Shown here one piece after another: positions 22,991 through 33,245 of a stretch of DNA of 64,000 nucleotides. The notes beneath the pieces were generated by a model that did not search any database, was not told the origin of the DNA, and saw only the letters and a program-made list of their open reading frames with translations. The translations under genes were made by a program, and so were the position numbers. The stretch comes from Poecilobothrus nobilitatus (lineage: Eukaryota > Arthropoda > Insecta > Diptera > Dolichopodidae), in assembly GCA_947095535.1 (NCBI GenBank), contig OX352774.1, forward strand, positions 221,018,965 through 221,082,964. The letters run 5' to 3'. Every line of letters starts with the position of its first letter. The stretch's first letter is position 1.

Positions 22991-23704
22991 TACGAAAGCC
23001 CGTTTAGCGAAATCCAGTTTTATCAGAATCCGATTTTTTTAAATCTAGCTTTTTAAAACCTAGCTTTTTAAAATCCGGTTTTTTAAAATGCAGCTTTTTC
23101 AAATCCCATTAAATTTTTGGAAAAAGGCGAATAACTCTGATTTTGTAACCAACTATAAAATCCCTCCTAATTATTTTTCTTGCCTCCCTCCTAATATATA
23201 TTTTAACTACATAGCATTTTAAACAGTGGGGGCTGCCGTCCCCAAAGCCCCGTTAAACAAATTATGAAAACCCTGATTTTGCAACCAACTTTAAAATCCC
23301 TCGTAATTCAGAATCACACATATAAAAATATTTAAATATTCTGGAAAAAGCATATAACCCTGATATTGTATCCAACTTTAAAATTCTTCCTAATTTAAAA
23401 TCTTGCATATGTATGTATATTAAAATATTCTGGGAAAAACGGCAACCCAGCTTTGTAACCAAAAGTAAAATTCCTTCTAATTCAAAATCAGGTATATAAA
23501 TTTTTCTGTGAATTGTTTTTATGTAAATTGTTCTTTCTGGGAATTGAGGGGTTACCCAAATATTCAACAAAAAAGAAATAAATACTTAGTACATCTTCCA
23601 TAGTTGACTGTAAACAAATCGAAAAAATCTGATTTTTAGGAAGAACTGGATTTTCAAAAAGCGGATTTTGATAAAACTGGATTACGGTAGACCGAATTTC
23701 GTTA
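22991..23704. mobile_element. Foldback element, arm word AAATCCGGTTTT, with 90-bp cores
   Basis: The arms are inverse: AATCCAGTTTTATCAGAATC at about 23010 pairs with GATTTTGATAAAACTGGATT at about 23664, 21 of 22 bases including the next positions. Outer TACGAAAG...TTTAGCG pairs loosely with CCGAATTTCGTTA. The left arm then repeats AAATC(T/C)(A/G)G(C/T)TTTTT several times. The interior has four inverted-orientation 90-bp-family units (about 23115, 23265, 23350, 23440) and the GC-rich module GTGGGGGCTGCCGTCCCC at 23226. There is no coding capacity. Confidence 0.6.
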
Positions 23705-24562
23705 CGTTCCCTTTTTTTACATATTTTGTTTACAGTTTTTCGTAATTCTATAGAGCTTCCATGTGTCTCTTGATTTTTTACATATAAAATTGTAACAAAA
23801 ATTAGAAATTGTGATGCGAAATTCAAAATATTCTAAGCAGTTTTTTATAGTATTTTGGAAAATGTACACCTTTAAAAACTTTAATTTTATATTCAGCTTT
23901 GGCTCAAATTATATTGTAGTATAAATGACATAAGAGAAATTTTTAATTAATTGGGCAAATTAAAATTTTGAAAATAACACACAATATTAGAAAATTTTCT
24001 AATTTTTATTTAGATAAGAATTCTCATTGGATTGCCGGTACAGATTTTCATGCTGTTCACTGCTGGAACAGTATTCAAATATTTAGTATAACATTTTAAT
24101 AAGCTATAATAGTAAAATATTAAACTTAGTATAGGTTCGTACTTTTATTCTAGAATGAATTCATATACATATCAATATTTTAAATATAATTTTAAGTTGT
24201 AAACTTTTCCTTTCATTCTTATTAAATTAAACTTTTAAAATCGTCTCAAAAGTCCTTAAATTTTTTAAAATTTTTTATTTGTTTTTTCTTTTTTTTTTTT
24301 TTGGAGTTTAAAAAAACTTTTTAATTACAGTGATTTTTTTTTTTTTTGGTTTTTTTCGGAAAACTACATAGAATATCTATTCACTGAAAATTAAAATTAA
24401 TTTTATTTAAAAATAAGTTTTATATTCAAAAAAAACAAAAAAAAATGGAATAAAATTAATTTTGATTGAACCAAAAAAATTAAAAAAAAAAAAAAATGTG
24501 AAAGGATTCATTTTTTACACGAAAAAATTTGATGTTTTAGTACTGCATATTTTAAAACTCAC

Positions 24563-24742
24563 CTGTTATATTTCTCGACTCTAATATCCTATGATATCCA
24601 ATTAAAATCAATGTTGTAAATATTGTTAAAATTGAATTGTAAATTAAAAATGGCGGTGAATATAAAATTAATTGAAATTTATCAAAATTATTATCATTGT
24701 TGATGAGTGTTGATGAGACCGTTGATTGTGTTGAAACATATT
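24563..24742 (-). CDS. Sur: ABCC transporter TMD0 exon (Sur-like), second identified exon
   Basis: On the minus strand the acceptor TTTTTTTATGTATAG precedes 24742 and the donor GTGAGT follows 24563. The 180-bp exon begins with two bases of a split codon and ends with one, so it joins in phase to both neighbours and gives Glu at each junction. It encodes a Ser/Thr/Asn-rich loop (VSTQSTVSSTLINNDNNFD), then the membrane segment YSPPFLIYNSILTIFTTLIL and IGYHRILESRNIT. This corresponds to TM3 and the TM3-TM4 loop of an ABCC TMD0. The SPP at the helix start and charged residues after it fit both MRP and SUR proteins; YHRILESRN favours SUR. An ATG frame running upstream of the acceptor is intron read-through. 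Confidence 0.68.
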
Positions 24743-25558
24743 CTATACATAAAAAAAAAAAAAAAATTTTAAATAACAGTTGAAATGAATAATCGAATAT
24801 CATTAACATCGTTATATATATGTACAGTCAATATCGGTTATAACGACATTGAGCGGGCTAGAAAATTTGGTCGTTACAACAATTTAAAAATAAAAAGAAA
24901 TATTATTTATTTATTTGTTAAAATCTTTACTTAACTGTTTTTAACAAAAGGAAAAAAAAAAAGTAATATATGTATGTACTTTACATACATACGTACAAAA
25001 CGTAATATATAACAAAATTATATATGTATTACGAATATGTACATAATGTGTGTTTATTGTTTTATTTGCCACACTCTGATCGCCAAACAATATGAGCCTT
25101 TTTTTTCGAAGCTAATTACTCTACGTGTTTTATTCATACTAAAAGTTTTATTCAGATTGAGGTATCTGTGTACTTGTATAATTTTATACTTGTTGTTTAT
25201 TTTAAAGTAACTGACCAAATATAATATGCATATATGCATACATAAATAAAAATATTAGATCTGTCTAACCTGACACTCCACAGTCAGGCGACAAGTAGGC
25301 GGCAATAAGTACCAGGCGAATCAGCTGATGTTTTTTTTGTTAATTTATAATAATGCATGTATGTATGTATTATGTATGTATTTTGCTTTATTTTGTTTTA
25401 ATTTTTTCGGCGTTATAACCAATAATTATACCCTACACCTAAAGTATAGGGTATATTAACTTTGGTATGGTGTTTGTAACCACCAAAAGGAAGCGAGTTA
25501 GGTATAGACATGTATATATATTCTGAATCAGGATCACCGCCGGAGTCGATTTAGCGAT

Positions 25559-25594
25559 GTCCGTCCGTCCGTCCGTCCGTCCGTCCGTCCGTCC
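25559..25594 (-). repeat. (GTCC)9 microsatellite
   Basis: Nine perfect GTCC copies precede GTACGCACGATAACTC. On the element's own strand this is (GGAC)n, as at 11913-11956. Confidence 0.95.
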
Positions 25595-25689
25595 GTACGC
25601 ACGATAACTCAAAAAATAATGATGCTATCTTGATGAAATTTATATAGTAGGTTACTAATTACGAAAGAAAGGCTAAGTTCGAATCTGGA

Positions 25690-27500
25690 CAAAATCCGTC
25701 CATGGGTTCGGATTCTGGAAGCTTCCGAATGATTCCGGCTTTTGGAGATAATCTCCGCAAACGAGATTATCTCCAAAAGCAACAAAGATAGAACCTTCAA
25801 ATTTTGTACAATGATGTTTCTTCCCGTTCGATTTATGTCTCTGAAATTTAAGAGGATTTGGTCCATGGGTTTGGGTTTTGGAAGCTTCCGAACGAGCACC
25901 AGAGCAAATGAGATTATTTCCAAAACCAACAAAGATAGAACCTTTAAATTTTGTACAATGATGTTCCTTCCCGTTCGATTTATGTCTCTGAAATTTAAGA
26001 GGATTTGGTCCATGGGTTTTGGATTTGGAAGCTTCCGAACGAGCCCCAGAGCAAATGAGATTATCTCCAAAACCAATAAAGATATAACCTTTACTTTTGG
26101 CAGAATGGTGTTCTTTCATGTATGATTTAGGCCTCTGGAATTTAGGAGAATTTGGTCCATGGGTTTGGATTTGGAAGCTTCCGAACGAGCACCAGAGCAA
26201 ATGAGATTATCTCCAAAACCAACAAAGATATAACCTTTAAATTTGGCAGGGTGGTGTTCTTTCATGTTTTATTTAAGTCTCTGAAATGTGAGAAGATTTG
26301 GTCCATGGGTTCGGGTTTTGGAAACTTCCGAACGAGCCCCAGAGCAAACGAGATTATCTCCAAAACCAATAAAGATAGAACCTTTAAATTTTTTATAATG
26401 ATGTTTCTTCCAGTTTGATTTATGTCTCTAAAATTTAAGAGGATGTGGTCCATGGGTTTGGATTTTGGAAGCTTCCGAACGAGCCCCAGAGCAAATGAGA
26501 TTATCTCCAAAAACAACAAATATATATAACCTTTAAATTTGGCCGAATGGTGTTTTTTCATGTTTGATTTAAGTCTCTGAAATTTGAGAGGATTTGGCCA
26601 TGGGTTTAAATTTGAAAGAATTTGAACCGTGGATTCGAATTTTGGAAGCTTCCGAACGAGCCGCAGAGCAAATGAGATTATATCCAATACGAACAAAGGT
26701 ATAACCTTTGAATTTGGTACAATGGTGTTCTTTCGTGTTTGATTTATGTCTCTGAAATTTAAGAGGATTTGATCCATGGGTTTGGTTTTGGAAGCTTCCG
26801 AACGAGCACCAGAGCAAATGAGATTATCTCCAAAACCAACAAAGATATAACCTTTAAATTTGGCAGGGTGGTGTTCTTTCATGTTTTATTTAAGTCTCTG
26901 AAATGTGAGAAGATTTGGTCCATGGGTTCGGGTTTTGGAAACTTCCGAAAGAGCCCCAGAGCAAACGAGATTATCTCCAAAACCAATAAAGATAGAACCT
27001 AAAACAACAAATATATAACCTTTACTTTTGGCATAATGGTGTTCTTTCATGTATGATTTAGGCCTCTGAAATTTGAGAGGATTTGGTCCTTGGGTTCGGA
27101 TTTTGAAAGCTTCCGAACGAGCCTCAGAGCAAATGATATTATCTCCAAATGCAACAAAGATATAACCTTTAAATTAGGCAGAATGGTGTTTCTTCATGTT
27201 TGATTTATGTTTCTGAAATTTGTGAGGATTTGGTCCATGGGTTCAAATCTTGGAAGCTTCCGGACGAGCCCCAGAGCAAACGAGTATATCTCCACAACCA
27301 ACAAAGATAGAACTTTTATTTTTAGTACAAAGGTGTTCTGTTATGTTTCCTTTTCTGTAAAATTGGAAACTGACATTTGAAAGAATTTGAACCATGGGTT
27401 CGTATTTTGGAAACTTCCAGACGAGCACAAGAGCAACGAGCATATCTCCAAAACCAACAAAAGTAGAACCTTTAAATTTAATAGAATGGTGTTCTGGCAA
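25690..27500 (-). repeat. ~147-bp tandem array, about 12 copies
   Basis: CCATGGGTT and close variants occur at 25700, 25863, 26010, 26157, 26303, 26450, 26598, 26774, 26920, 27089, 27235 and 27392. Most intervals are 146-148 bp, and a few are longer because of small insertions. Each unit also has GGAAGCTTCCGAACGAGC, AGAGCAAATGAGATTATCTC and GATTTATGTCTCTGAAATTT. Since 147 is divisible by three and few stops occur, long frames stay open on both strands by accident. Confidence 0.9.
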
Positions 27501-27927
27501 GTTTTCTTTATGTTCCTGAGATGGATTCGATGAATTGGAGTGGCAATTCGGGTAGCTGACACAAACATCCCAAGGACTACCAATCTCCGAAAATAATTAA
27601 GATAGAAACTTAAAATTTTATACAAGGGTGTCAAGCATATCCCAAGCGGATGCCTCTTTTACGTTCTTGAAGTTCGAGTTGAATAAGACAGAAAAGGGAA
27701 GAAGTTCAAGCAGCTGCCAAAAACACTTATGGATTGTTAATTTAATTCGAATTATTCAGGTGTAGGGTATTAATAAGTCGGTTGCATCGACTTACTGTTA
27801 CATTTACTTGTTTTTTCTTCTCTTAAGTAAAAACGAAACTTTTAAAATTGGTCGTAATAAACGATATGTCGTTATAACCGATTTTGACTGTATATATGTA
27901 TGTATATATATGTTTTTTAATTATTAC

Positions 27928-28409
27928 CTTGATTATGAATATTTTTATCAAATAATATTGATGTCGGAACTGTTGTTGTTGTTGTTGATGTTGTTGCTAT
28001 TGGAATTGATGTTATAATTTTATCTGACCAAAATGTAACTGAATAAAATGGTAATGGTAATAATGATCTACATAATTCTAATGAATTAATTGCCAATAGA
28101 ACTAATTCTATAGTACAACGTATATTATGAAATTTAAATAATATTTGAATAGGATCAGAATTTTGTTTTGATGTTGAATTAGATGATGATGTTGAATAAT
28201 TATCATTGTTGTTAATATTATGATTATTATTATTATAAGTACTATTATTATTTATTGAATTTTTTTTTAAATTCACATTATCCTTATTATTATCATTAAT
28301 ATTATTTGAAGAATTCTTTTCTATTGAATCATTCCCTTCACTATTATCAACATTATGATCAATTATATTATCATCATTATGGTCATAATTTTCATTATGA
28401 TGAATATAT
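27928..28409 (-). CDS. Sur: ABCC transporter TMD0 exon (Sur-like), first identified exon
   Basis: On the minus strand the acceptor TTTTTTTTGCAG precedes 28409. The donor GTAATA after 27928 is weaker. The 482-bp exon starts with the last base of a codon, holds 160 codons and ends with one base. Residues 1-84 are low complexity, rich in Asn, Asp and Ser (e.g. INNNSTYNNNNHNINNND). Then comes FKFHNIRCTIELVLLAINSL with a membrane segment (about residues 97-119), SLLPLPFYSVTFWSDKIITS, and a Thr-rich stretch. HNIR followed by a helix resembles HNLR at the start of SUR TM2. The insert falls in the TM1-TM2 loop, which is short in mammalian SURs; fly Sur proteins are longer. The preceding exon (phase 2, with TM1) was not found. 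MRP is the alternative. Confidence 0.65.
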
Positions 28410-28789
28410 CTGCAAAAAAAAATTTAAAAAAAAATTAAGATGAGTAAAGCTTATATTTTGTAAATTATGTAATTAGAAATGGAAACAAATACACACACGT
28501 ATTGTGATTTAATATTTTGAGTTATGTATATGATTAGATCAAAAATATTTAAGGATATTTTTAAAATAATGTGAAAATTTGGATTTTTTTGTTTGTTTTT
28601 TACACGCTATTTAAACACTAGAATTCCTTTAAACAAATGTAGGTTGAGGTAAATGGGAGCTAGAAAACGGAGGGGAAATAGGATATTAAGAGTGAGTTGG
28701 AGGGTTAATTAGAAACGAACCTAAAAAGTTTTATTTGGAATAGTTGCAAATTGCACAATGGAATATTATTGTCAGAGTGTAACAGACAT
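28410..28789. other. AT-rich non-coding DNA upstream of the first identified exon
   Basis: The part next to the exon is the acceptor tract (GCAAAAAAAAATTTAAA on the plus strand). The rest is A/T-biased with no splice-paired exon. It is probably intron. Confidence 0.5.
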
Positions 28790-29060
28790 GTTCCATTGGG
28801 AATTGTTGTTAGAGGGAAGTATCTATTTACAACAACTAAATCGATTAAAATAAAGCAATGAAATTTTGAATCATGAGCAGACCTCATAAAAAAAATTAAT
28901 ATTAATAAAGTATTTTTATGTTTATTACATTCATTCAGAGATAAGAACCTTCTAAAGGATAAACAAAATCTTTATTGAGGCAGTTCCAAGTTATTTTAAT
29001 ATTTTTTTAATCTGGAAAATTAAAATTTAAAAAAAACTTTAGTCGCCATTATCTCAAGAA
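28790..29060 (-). repeat. Family B fragment
   Basis: On the minus strand ATTTTTTTTATGAGGTCTGC, TCATGATTCAAAATTTCATT and ATTTAGTTGTTGTAAATAG parallel the family B segment at 39510-39580 (TTTTTATGAGACCTACCCAT, GGTTAAAATTTG, GTTTTGTAAAC). Without that comparison it would not be recognisable. Confidence 0.45.
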
Positions 29061-31079
29061 CCGAGAAAATAGATATCCTCCCCTTAGAGAACAAATTTTT
29101 GTTCGTTATGGTTACATATGTATATACATATGTTCAAAACAGAAAGAGAATCATGTTTAACCAATATATTCTCACTCCCCATATTCTTTATCCGTAATAT
29201 TCCCATTTCCCTAACATACCTTCTCTCTTATTCTAACATATACCTGTTGAGAATATATTGTTGGCCTATTTACTTAACTCTATTCGATTTCTTTTATTAC
29301 CATTTTTAAGCTCCTGAATTAATATAATTTTCTTTTAATATTTTTATATTCAACTTCTATTAAATTCAATAGGCAATAAATGTTTGTTTTGTTTTTTTTT
29401 TTTTTTTGTCCTTGAAAATAAATTTTTAGCTTTAATGTTTGTACCGAATTTATTTAAGTTTACAAAACCTTCTAAGAATTTTTAATTCAAAAAAAAAACA
29501 AAATTATAAATATAAATAAAAGAATAAAAAAAAAAATCTTATTAAGTTAATAAGATATTAATAAGGAGCAAGTTGCAATTTTCTTAAAATTATTTTTTCA
29601 TCTTTTATACGTGGAATCAATTTGATCTTTTCAAATAAATTCAATTAATCTACTTTATAAGTTATTAAAAAAAAAAAACATTTTTTTTCAATGTCCTTTA
29701 GATTATGAATTAATAAAAACTTACGTAATTATTTTAATAATCTATAGATTGTTCATCAAAAGAAACACTCTAAAACATAATAATATAAAAAAATTAATAA
29801 ATAGCATTAAAAAAAAAAAAAAAAATTATTTATACTAATTAAAAAAAATTAATTGAAAAGGTTTTACTCTTGCATATTCCCTCTTTGCCTCTTGGCTCAT
29901 ATTTAAAGATTAGTTTAGTAGGCCAAAATCATAACGATTTATAGACAGACAGATCTTTAATTAGTATAGTACTGCATTTTAGATCAGATGGATTTTAAGT
30001 CTATAATATGTGCAGAAGATTATTTTTGTTATATTTTTTATTTTTTGAGAGAAAGCACCTTATTTTGATTAGGCGAAAAAATTCTGATTAGTTTCATACT
30101 AAAGAAAACTAAAGAAAACTCTAAACTCTAAAGAAACAAATTAAAATTGAAAACATAAAAATTGGTGGTGCTTTCAAACTTTTAATTAAACATTATTAAA
30201 AATATAAATTCATGTTTAAAAATTCACAGAATATTCCTCTCTTATGCAATTATAATGTACTTATAATGTACGTAATTAATTAGGAAAATTAATATTAGCC
30301 ATACCTTTTAAAGTTCACTTGACTATAAAATAAAATAAATAAAACTAAAAATACATTAATATTACATTTAATGGACTAGCAATGAATTGGACTTGGACAG
30401 GAAAAATAATAAAAGATTATAAAAATCATTCTCATTTCACGATAACAATACTTTCTTTTACATTGCGTATTAAAAAAAAATAAATACAAAATAATTTTTT
30501 GCAACATTCAACTCTTAAAAGTACCTAAAAGAAAATCTGTTACATAATACCTTAATAACTTTTTATTCGAATCAAACAAGTGCATATAGAAAAATAACAT
30601 TTATACATTATTAACAAATTTTCAAAGAAAAAAAATATTTAAAAAAATGTTCTTATTAGTCTAATATTGTATTCGTCTTTCTGTTTGTTTACAAAACTTT
30701 TATACCGTTTGAGATGAAACAATACAATTGTAATCATGAATAAATTTTATTTACAAAACTGAACTTTTTCATCTAGCTCAATTAATCTATTATAGAAAAA
30801 CAACCCCTCATAGTTGTAAAAAGCTTAAATTTCAAATAATATTTATATCTTAAGTATTTTTTTAATATTTTTCCAGCCTAAAAACATGACAATGACATCG
30901 AATTTTTTAATCTTTATAAATCAATATAAAATCAAATTAATATAAAAGAACTTTTGGTCACTTTCTTTGTAATGCACGAGATGACAACAGTGTGTGACAG
31001 ACAGAAAAGCGGATACTGACGAGTGCATATAAAAGTATATAATAAAAATACACAATAATTTAAAATGTGATATTTAAAT
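29061..31079. other. AT-rich non-coding DNA
   Basis: Poly-A runs (29650-29830) and mixed A/T sequence. A short segment with splice-like borders near 29712-29756 has stops in every frame. No gene is supported. Confidence 0.55.
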
Positions 31080-31460
31080 ATACTGTTATCTGAAATCAAA
31101 ATCGGAAACACTTTTAGACAGAATTTTGAAATTTAAGAGTAGGAAAAACTTTGAGAATAATTTACATGTTACGTCAGAAAAATATTTTATAATTCCTCCT
31201 GATTAAAAGCAAATAATAGTCAAAAATTGAAATTTGCCATTTTTTTAGACACTTAAGAAACAAAAATTAAAGATCCCAATATTATATTTTTACATATTGT
31301 ATTCAAAACTTTATTATTGGGGTTTCCAAAAAATTGAAAACGTCTGTCTATCTTTTAATTTTTGACAGAAATAATTACAAATTTGATTGTCAAAAAAGTA
31401 TAATCAAAATTTTCTAAAATTTCATTTTCAATTATTTTTAAAAAAATGTGCCACTTTAAA
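31080..31460 (-). repeat. Possible family B fragment
   Basis: TTTTAGACAGAATTTTGAAA and the following TTAAGAGTAGGAAAAACTTT resemble the inverse of the family B segment with TCAAAATTTC...TCTATCTAGA. AAAAATGTGCCAC near 31443 recalls its terminal hairpin arm. The match is weak. Confidence 0.3.
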
Positions 31461-33120
31461 AACCTTTTGGATTGCATACCACATTTGATTTTTCTTTCCT
31501 TAAAAATCTAATGCAAGAATTTTTTAAATATTCTGGTTTAAAAACCAATGAAACATTAATAAATTATGGTATTAAAGTAAAAGAAGTCTTACTAATTGGA
31601 TGAAAAATTTCATTCAATAAGTTTATTTTTTTTTTTTTTTTATTTTATTTAAGCTTTAACAACTTTTATAAATATTACAGTTAATTTTTTTCTTTTTACC
31701 ATTAAACTTCACTCAAGAGATTTCTTGTCCTTGTTTATTTTCAAAAAGTATTAAATGCATTGAAAAAAAAAAAAAAAAACAAAGATAAATATGTTTTATA
31801 TAAAATATACAATTCTCTAAGCTTAGCGAATAAAAATTAAATGATTTTAAAAAAAAAAAAATTAATTCATTTTTTGAAAAGTTAATAGATTATCCAAGAT
31901 TTTTTTTTTTTTTTTTTTTTTTTCTTTTGCAGATGTCCTACTTTCTTTTACCGATGGAAAAACTTTATGTTTTATTATTTGTATATCTTTTTATAAAAAA
32001 AAAAAAATATATATATATAAAAAAATTTTTTAAATTGATTTTAGTTTCTTAAATATGATTTAAAAGCAGTTATTCAGGATTTTCTTTTATATTTTCTTAA
32101 TTTTAAGATCATTACCTAAATAAAACTTTCGTTTATTGCTGTTTTCTAAAAGAATATTAGTTCGTTATTATCATTATAAAAGTTCAAAATTTTTGAATTA
32201 TTGAATTGGACAAAAATTTTACACATTTACAGGCTTCCTTAAATGGATTTGACCTAAAAACATGTTTAACTTATATGTATATATGCGGTATACCTATATA
32301 ATATTAAGATAAAAAACCGCTATATCGTATTTGTTACTTTGTATAACAATCCAATTATCCTTTTGCCAAGATCTTAGATTTTTACAACATAGAATATACA
32401 ATCTTACAAAAAAAAAAAAATCTCGTAATTAAAATAATTTTCACCGCAATGTTTGGTTGTGACCATTTTGTTGGCATTTTTTAATTAAAGAAAAAAAAAA
32501 AAAACCGTCAACAAAAAAATTGCTTTTATTTTTTATCCACAAAAAATAATCTAAAAGATAAATGCAAAAGCGCTAAACAATTTTTCTGGCTCTTTTAATA
32601 TTTTGTTAAATCTAATTACGTAAATTAGAAGAGATAATAATTTATTAAATAAAACTTTTCCGACTTTTGTTTATAAAGTTAATTTTTTTTTTTTTCTTTT
32701 TTTTTTATACACTTTTTAGTTTATATTTTCTGAAAAGTTTTTTTATGAATAATTTTCATTATCTTTTTATAATTTCTTCTATACGTAGTGCGGTATATGA
32801 AAAGCATTGAAATCGTTTAGAAATTTCTTCGAAATAATTAAAATAGATTCTTTTTTGATACTTTTCATTCTTTTCAATTAAAACCAATTCGTAAGTTGGA
32901 AATAACTTTTTAACAACTAAACACTGTCATACTCAACATAATAATTAAATTGGTTTGTGTAACTGATTTCTAGAATTTTCTCTGAGAGGACACAAATAAC
33001 ACAGATGAGGTGCAGTTTTAATACCATTTCCACATATCCTTGGTTGTAAACTACATATATTCTATAATCAGTTATTACAGTTAACAAATAAAATTAGTTC
33101 TACAATTATAGAGGTTTAGA
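31461..33120. other. AT-rich non-coding DNA
   Basis: Long poly-T runs (31628-31641, 31900-31923, 32684-32706) and A/T-rich sequence. The last part (about 32960-33120) is more complex and probably belongs to the LINE remnant that follows. Confidence 0.55.
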
Positions 33121-33124
33121 TAGA

Positions 33125-33245
33125 TTTGTAATTTTTGAGGAAAGTAGGCAATCCCCTAGTTTTTAATTTAAGCTAATGCCGAACATTCACAGAGAAAATG
33201 ATGAAAAGTTTTTTTCATTGCTCTTTGCAGTTTTTGCACTATGTA
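33125..33245 (-). pseudogene. LINE ORF2 zinc-knuckle remnant (Jockey/I-type)
   Basis: On the minus strand one frame reads CKNCKEQ, a stop, then KKTFHHFLCECSALA. The arrangement C-x2-C, a spacer, H-x3-C-x-C followed by SAL/PAL is the zinc-binding motif at the end of many Jockey/I-type non-LTR retrotransposon polyproteins, often seen as EHLLCECPAL. The in-frame stop and missing flanking domains show decay. Flanking sequence from 32960 to 33320 has similar composition and may belong to the same copy. Confidence 0.5.

Larger units (their letters stand above)
20196..24562 (-). other. Intron between the second and third identified Sur exons
   Basis: A 4,367-bp intron in phase 1, bounded by GTGAGT (donor at 24562, minus strand) and TTTTTAG (acceptor at 20196). 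It contains a possible foldback element (about 21070-22050), a family B copy (about 22445-22960) and a foldback element with 90-bp cores (22991-23704). The rest is A/T-rich simple sequence. Confidence 0.65.
25428..27770 (-). mobile_element. Helitron-like non-autonomous element (HINE type) with 147-bp tandem array
   Basis: A 13-bp exact inverted pair bounds it: ATACCCTACACCT (25428-25440) and AGGTGTAGGGTAT (27758-27770). The left end also forms a hairpin, ATACCCTA...TATAGGGTAT, so the 3' end is on the left. A (GTCC)9 block lies next to ACGATAACTC, the inverse of the GAGTTATCGT core of the 9597-12093 element. Microsatellite, core, tandem repeats and terminal hairpin have the same order in both elements, but their terminal and repeat sequences differ. 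No protein gene is present. It is inserted within the pogo-like element. Confidence 0.75.
24825..27890. mobile_element. pogo/Tigger-like element, interrupted by a Helitron-like element
   Basis: Terminal inverted repeats CAGTCAATATCGGTTATAAC... (24825-24849) and its inverse (27866-27890) agree at 24 of 25 positions and are flanked by TA on both sides. CAGT termini, GTTATAACG in the TIR and a TA target are the pattern of pogo/Tigger elements in the Tc1/mariner superfamily. A further subterminal GGTCGTTAC/GTCGTAA pair supports this. A short minus frame at about 25057-25140 (MNKTRRVISFEKK) is faintly like the start of a CENP-B-type DNA-binding domain, but no transposase remains. Without the inner element it would be about 720 bp. 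Confidence 0.7.
24743..27927 (-). other. Intron between the first and second identified Sur exons, almost wholly transposon
   Basis: A 3,185-bp phase-1 intron with donor GTAATAA (27927 downwards) and acceptor TATGTATAG (to 24743). The nested elements at 24825-27890 account for about 3,066 bp. Only 82 bp on the acceptor side and 37 bp on the donor side are left, including a TA duplicated by the insertion. The pre-insertion intron would have been about 117 bp, a size typical of short fly introns. Confidence 0.7.

Noticed and set aside
23262..23826. Overlapping 102- and 112-codon frames
   Set aside because: They lie in the foldback element and its core units, and their residues mirror the 90-bp repeat.
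24743..24809. ATG-started N-terminus for the 24563-24742 exon
   Set aside because: It reads through the acceptor tract TTTTTTTATGTATAG. Phase matching with the neighbouring exons shows that this part is intron.
25609..27634. Long frames on both strands (127-206 codons)
   Set aside because: They follow the 147-bp tandem array, whose length is a multiple of three. The same unit is read in several frames, so they are by-products of the repeat.
29710..29760. Mini-exon with ag...GTAAGT borders on the minus strand
   Set aside because: Stops occur in all three frames within 45 bp and it cannot supply the phase-2 codon needed by the exon at 28409.
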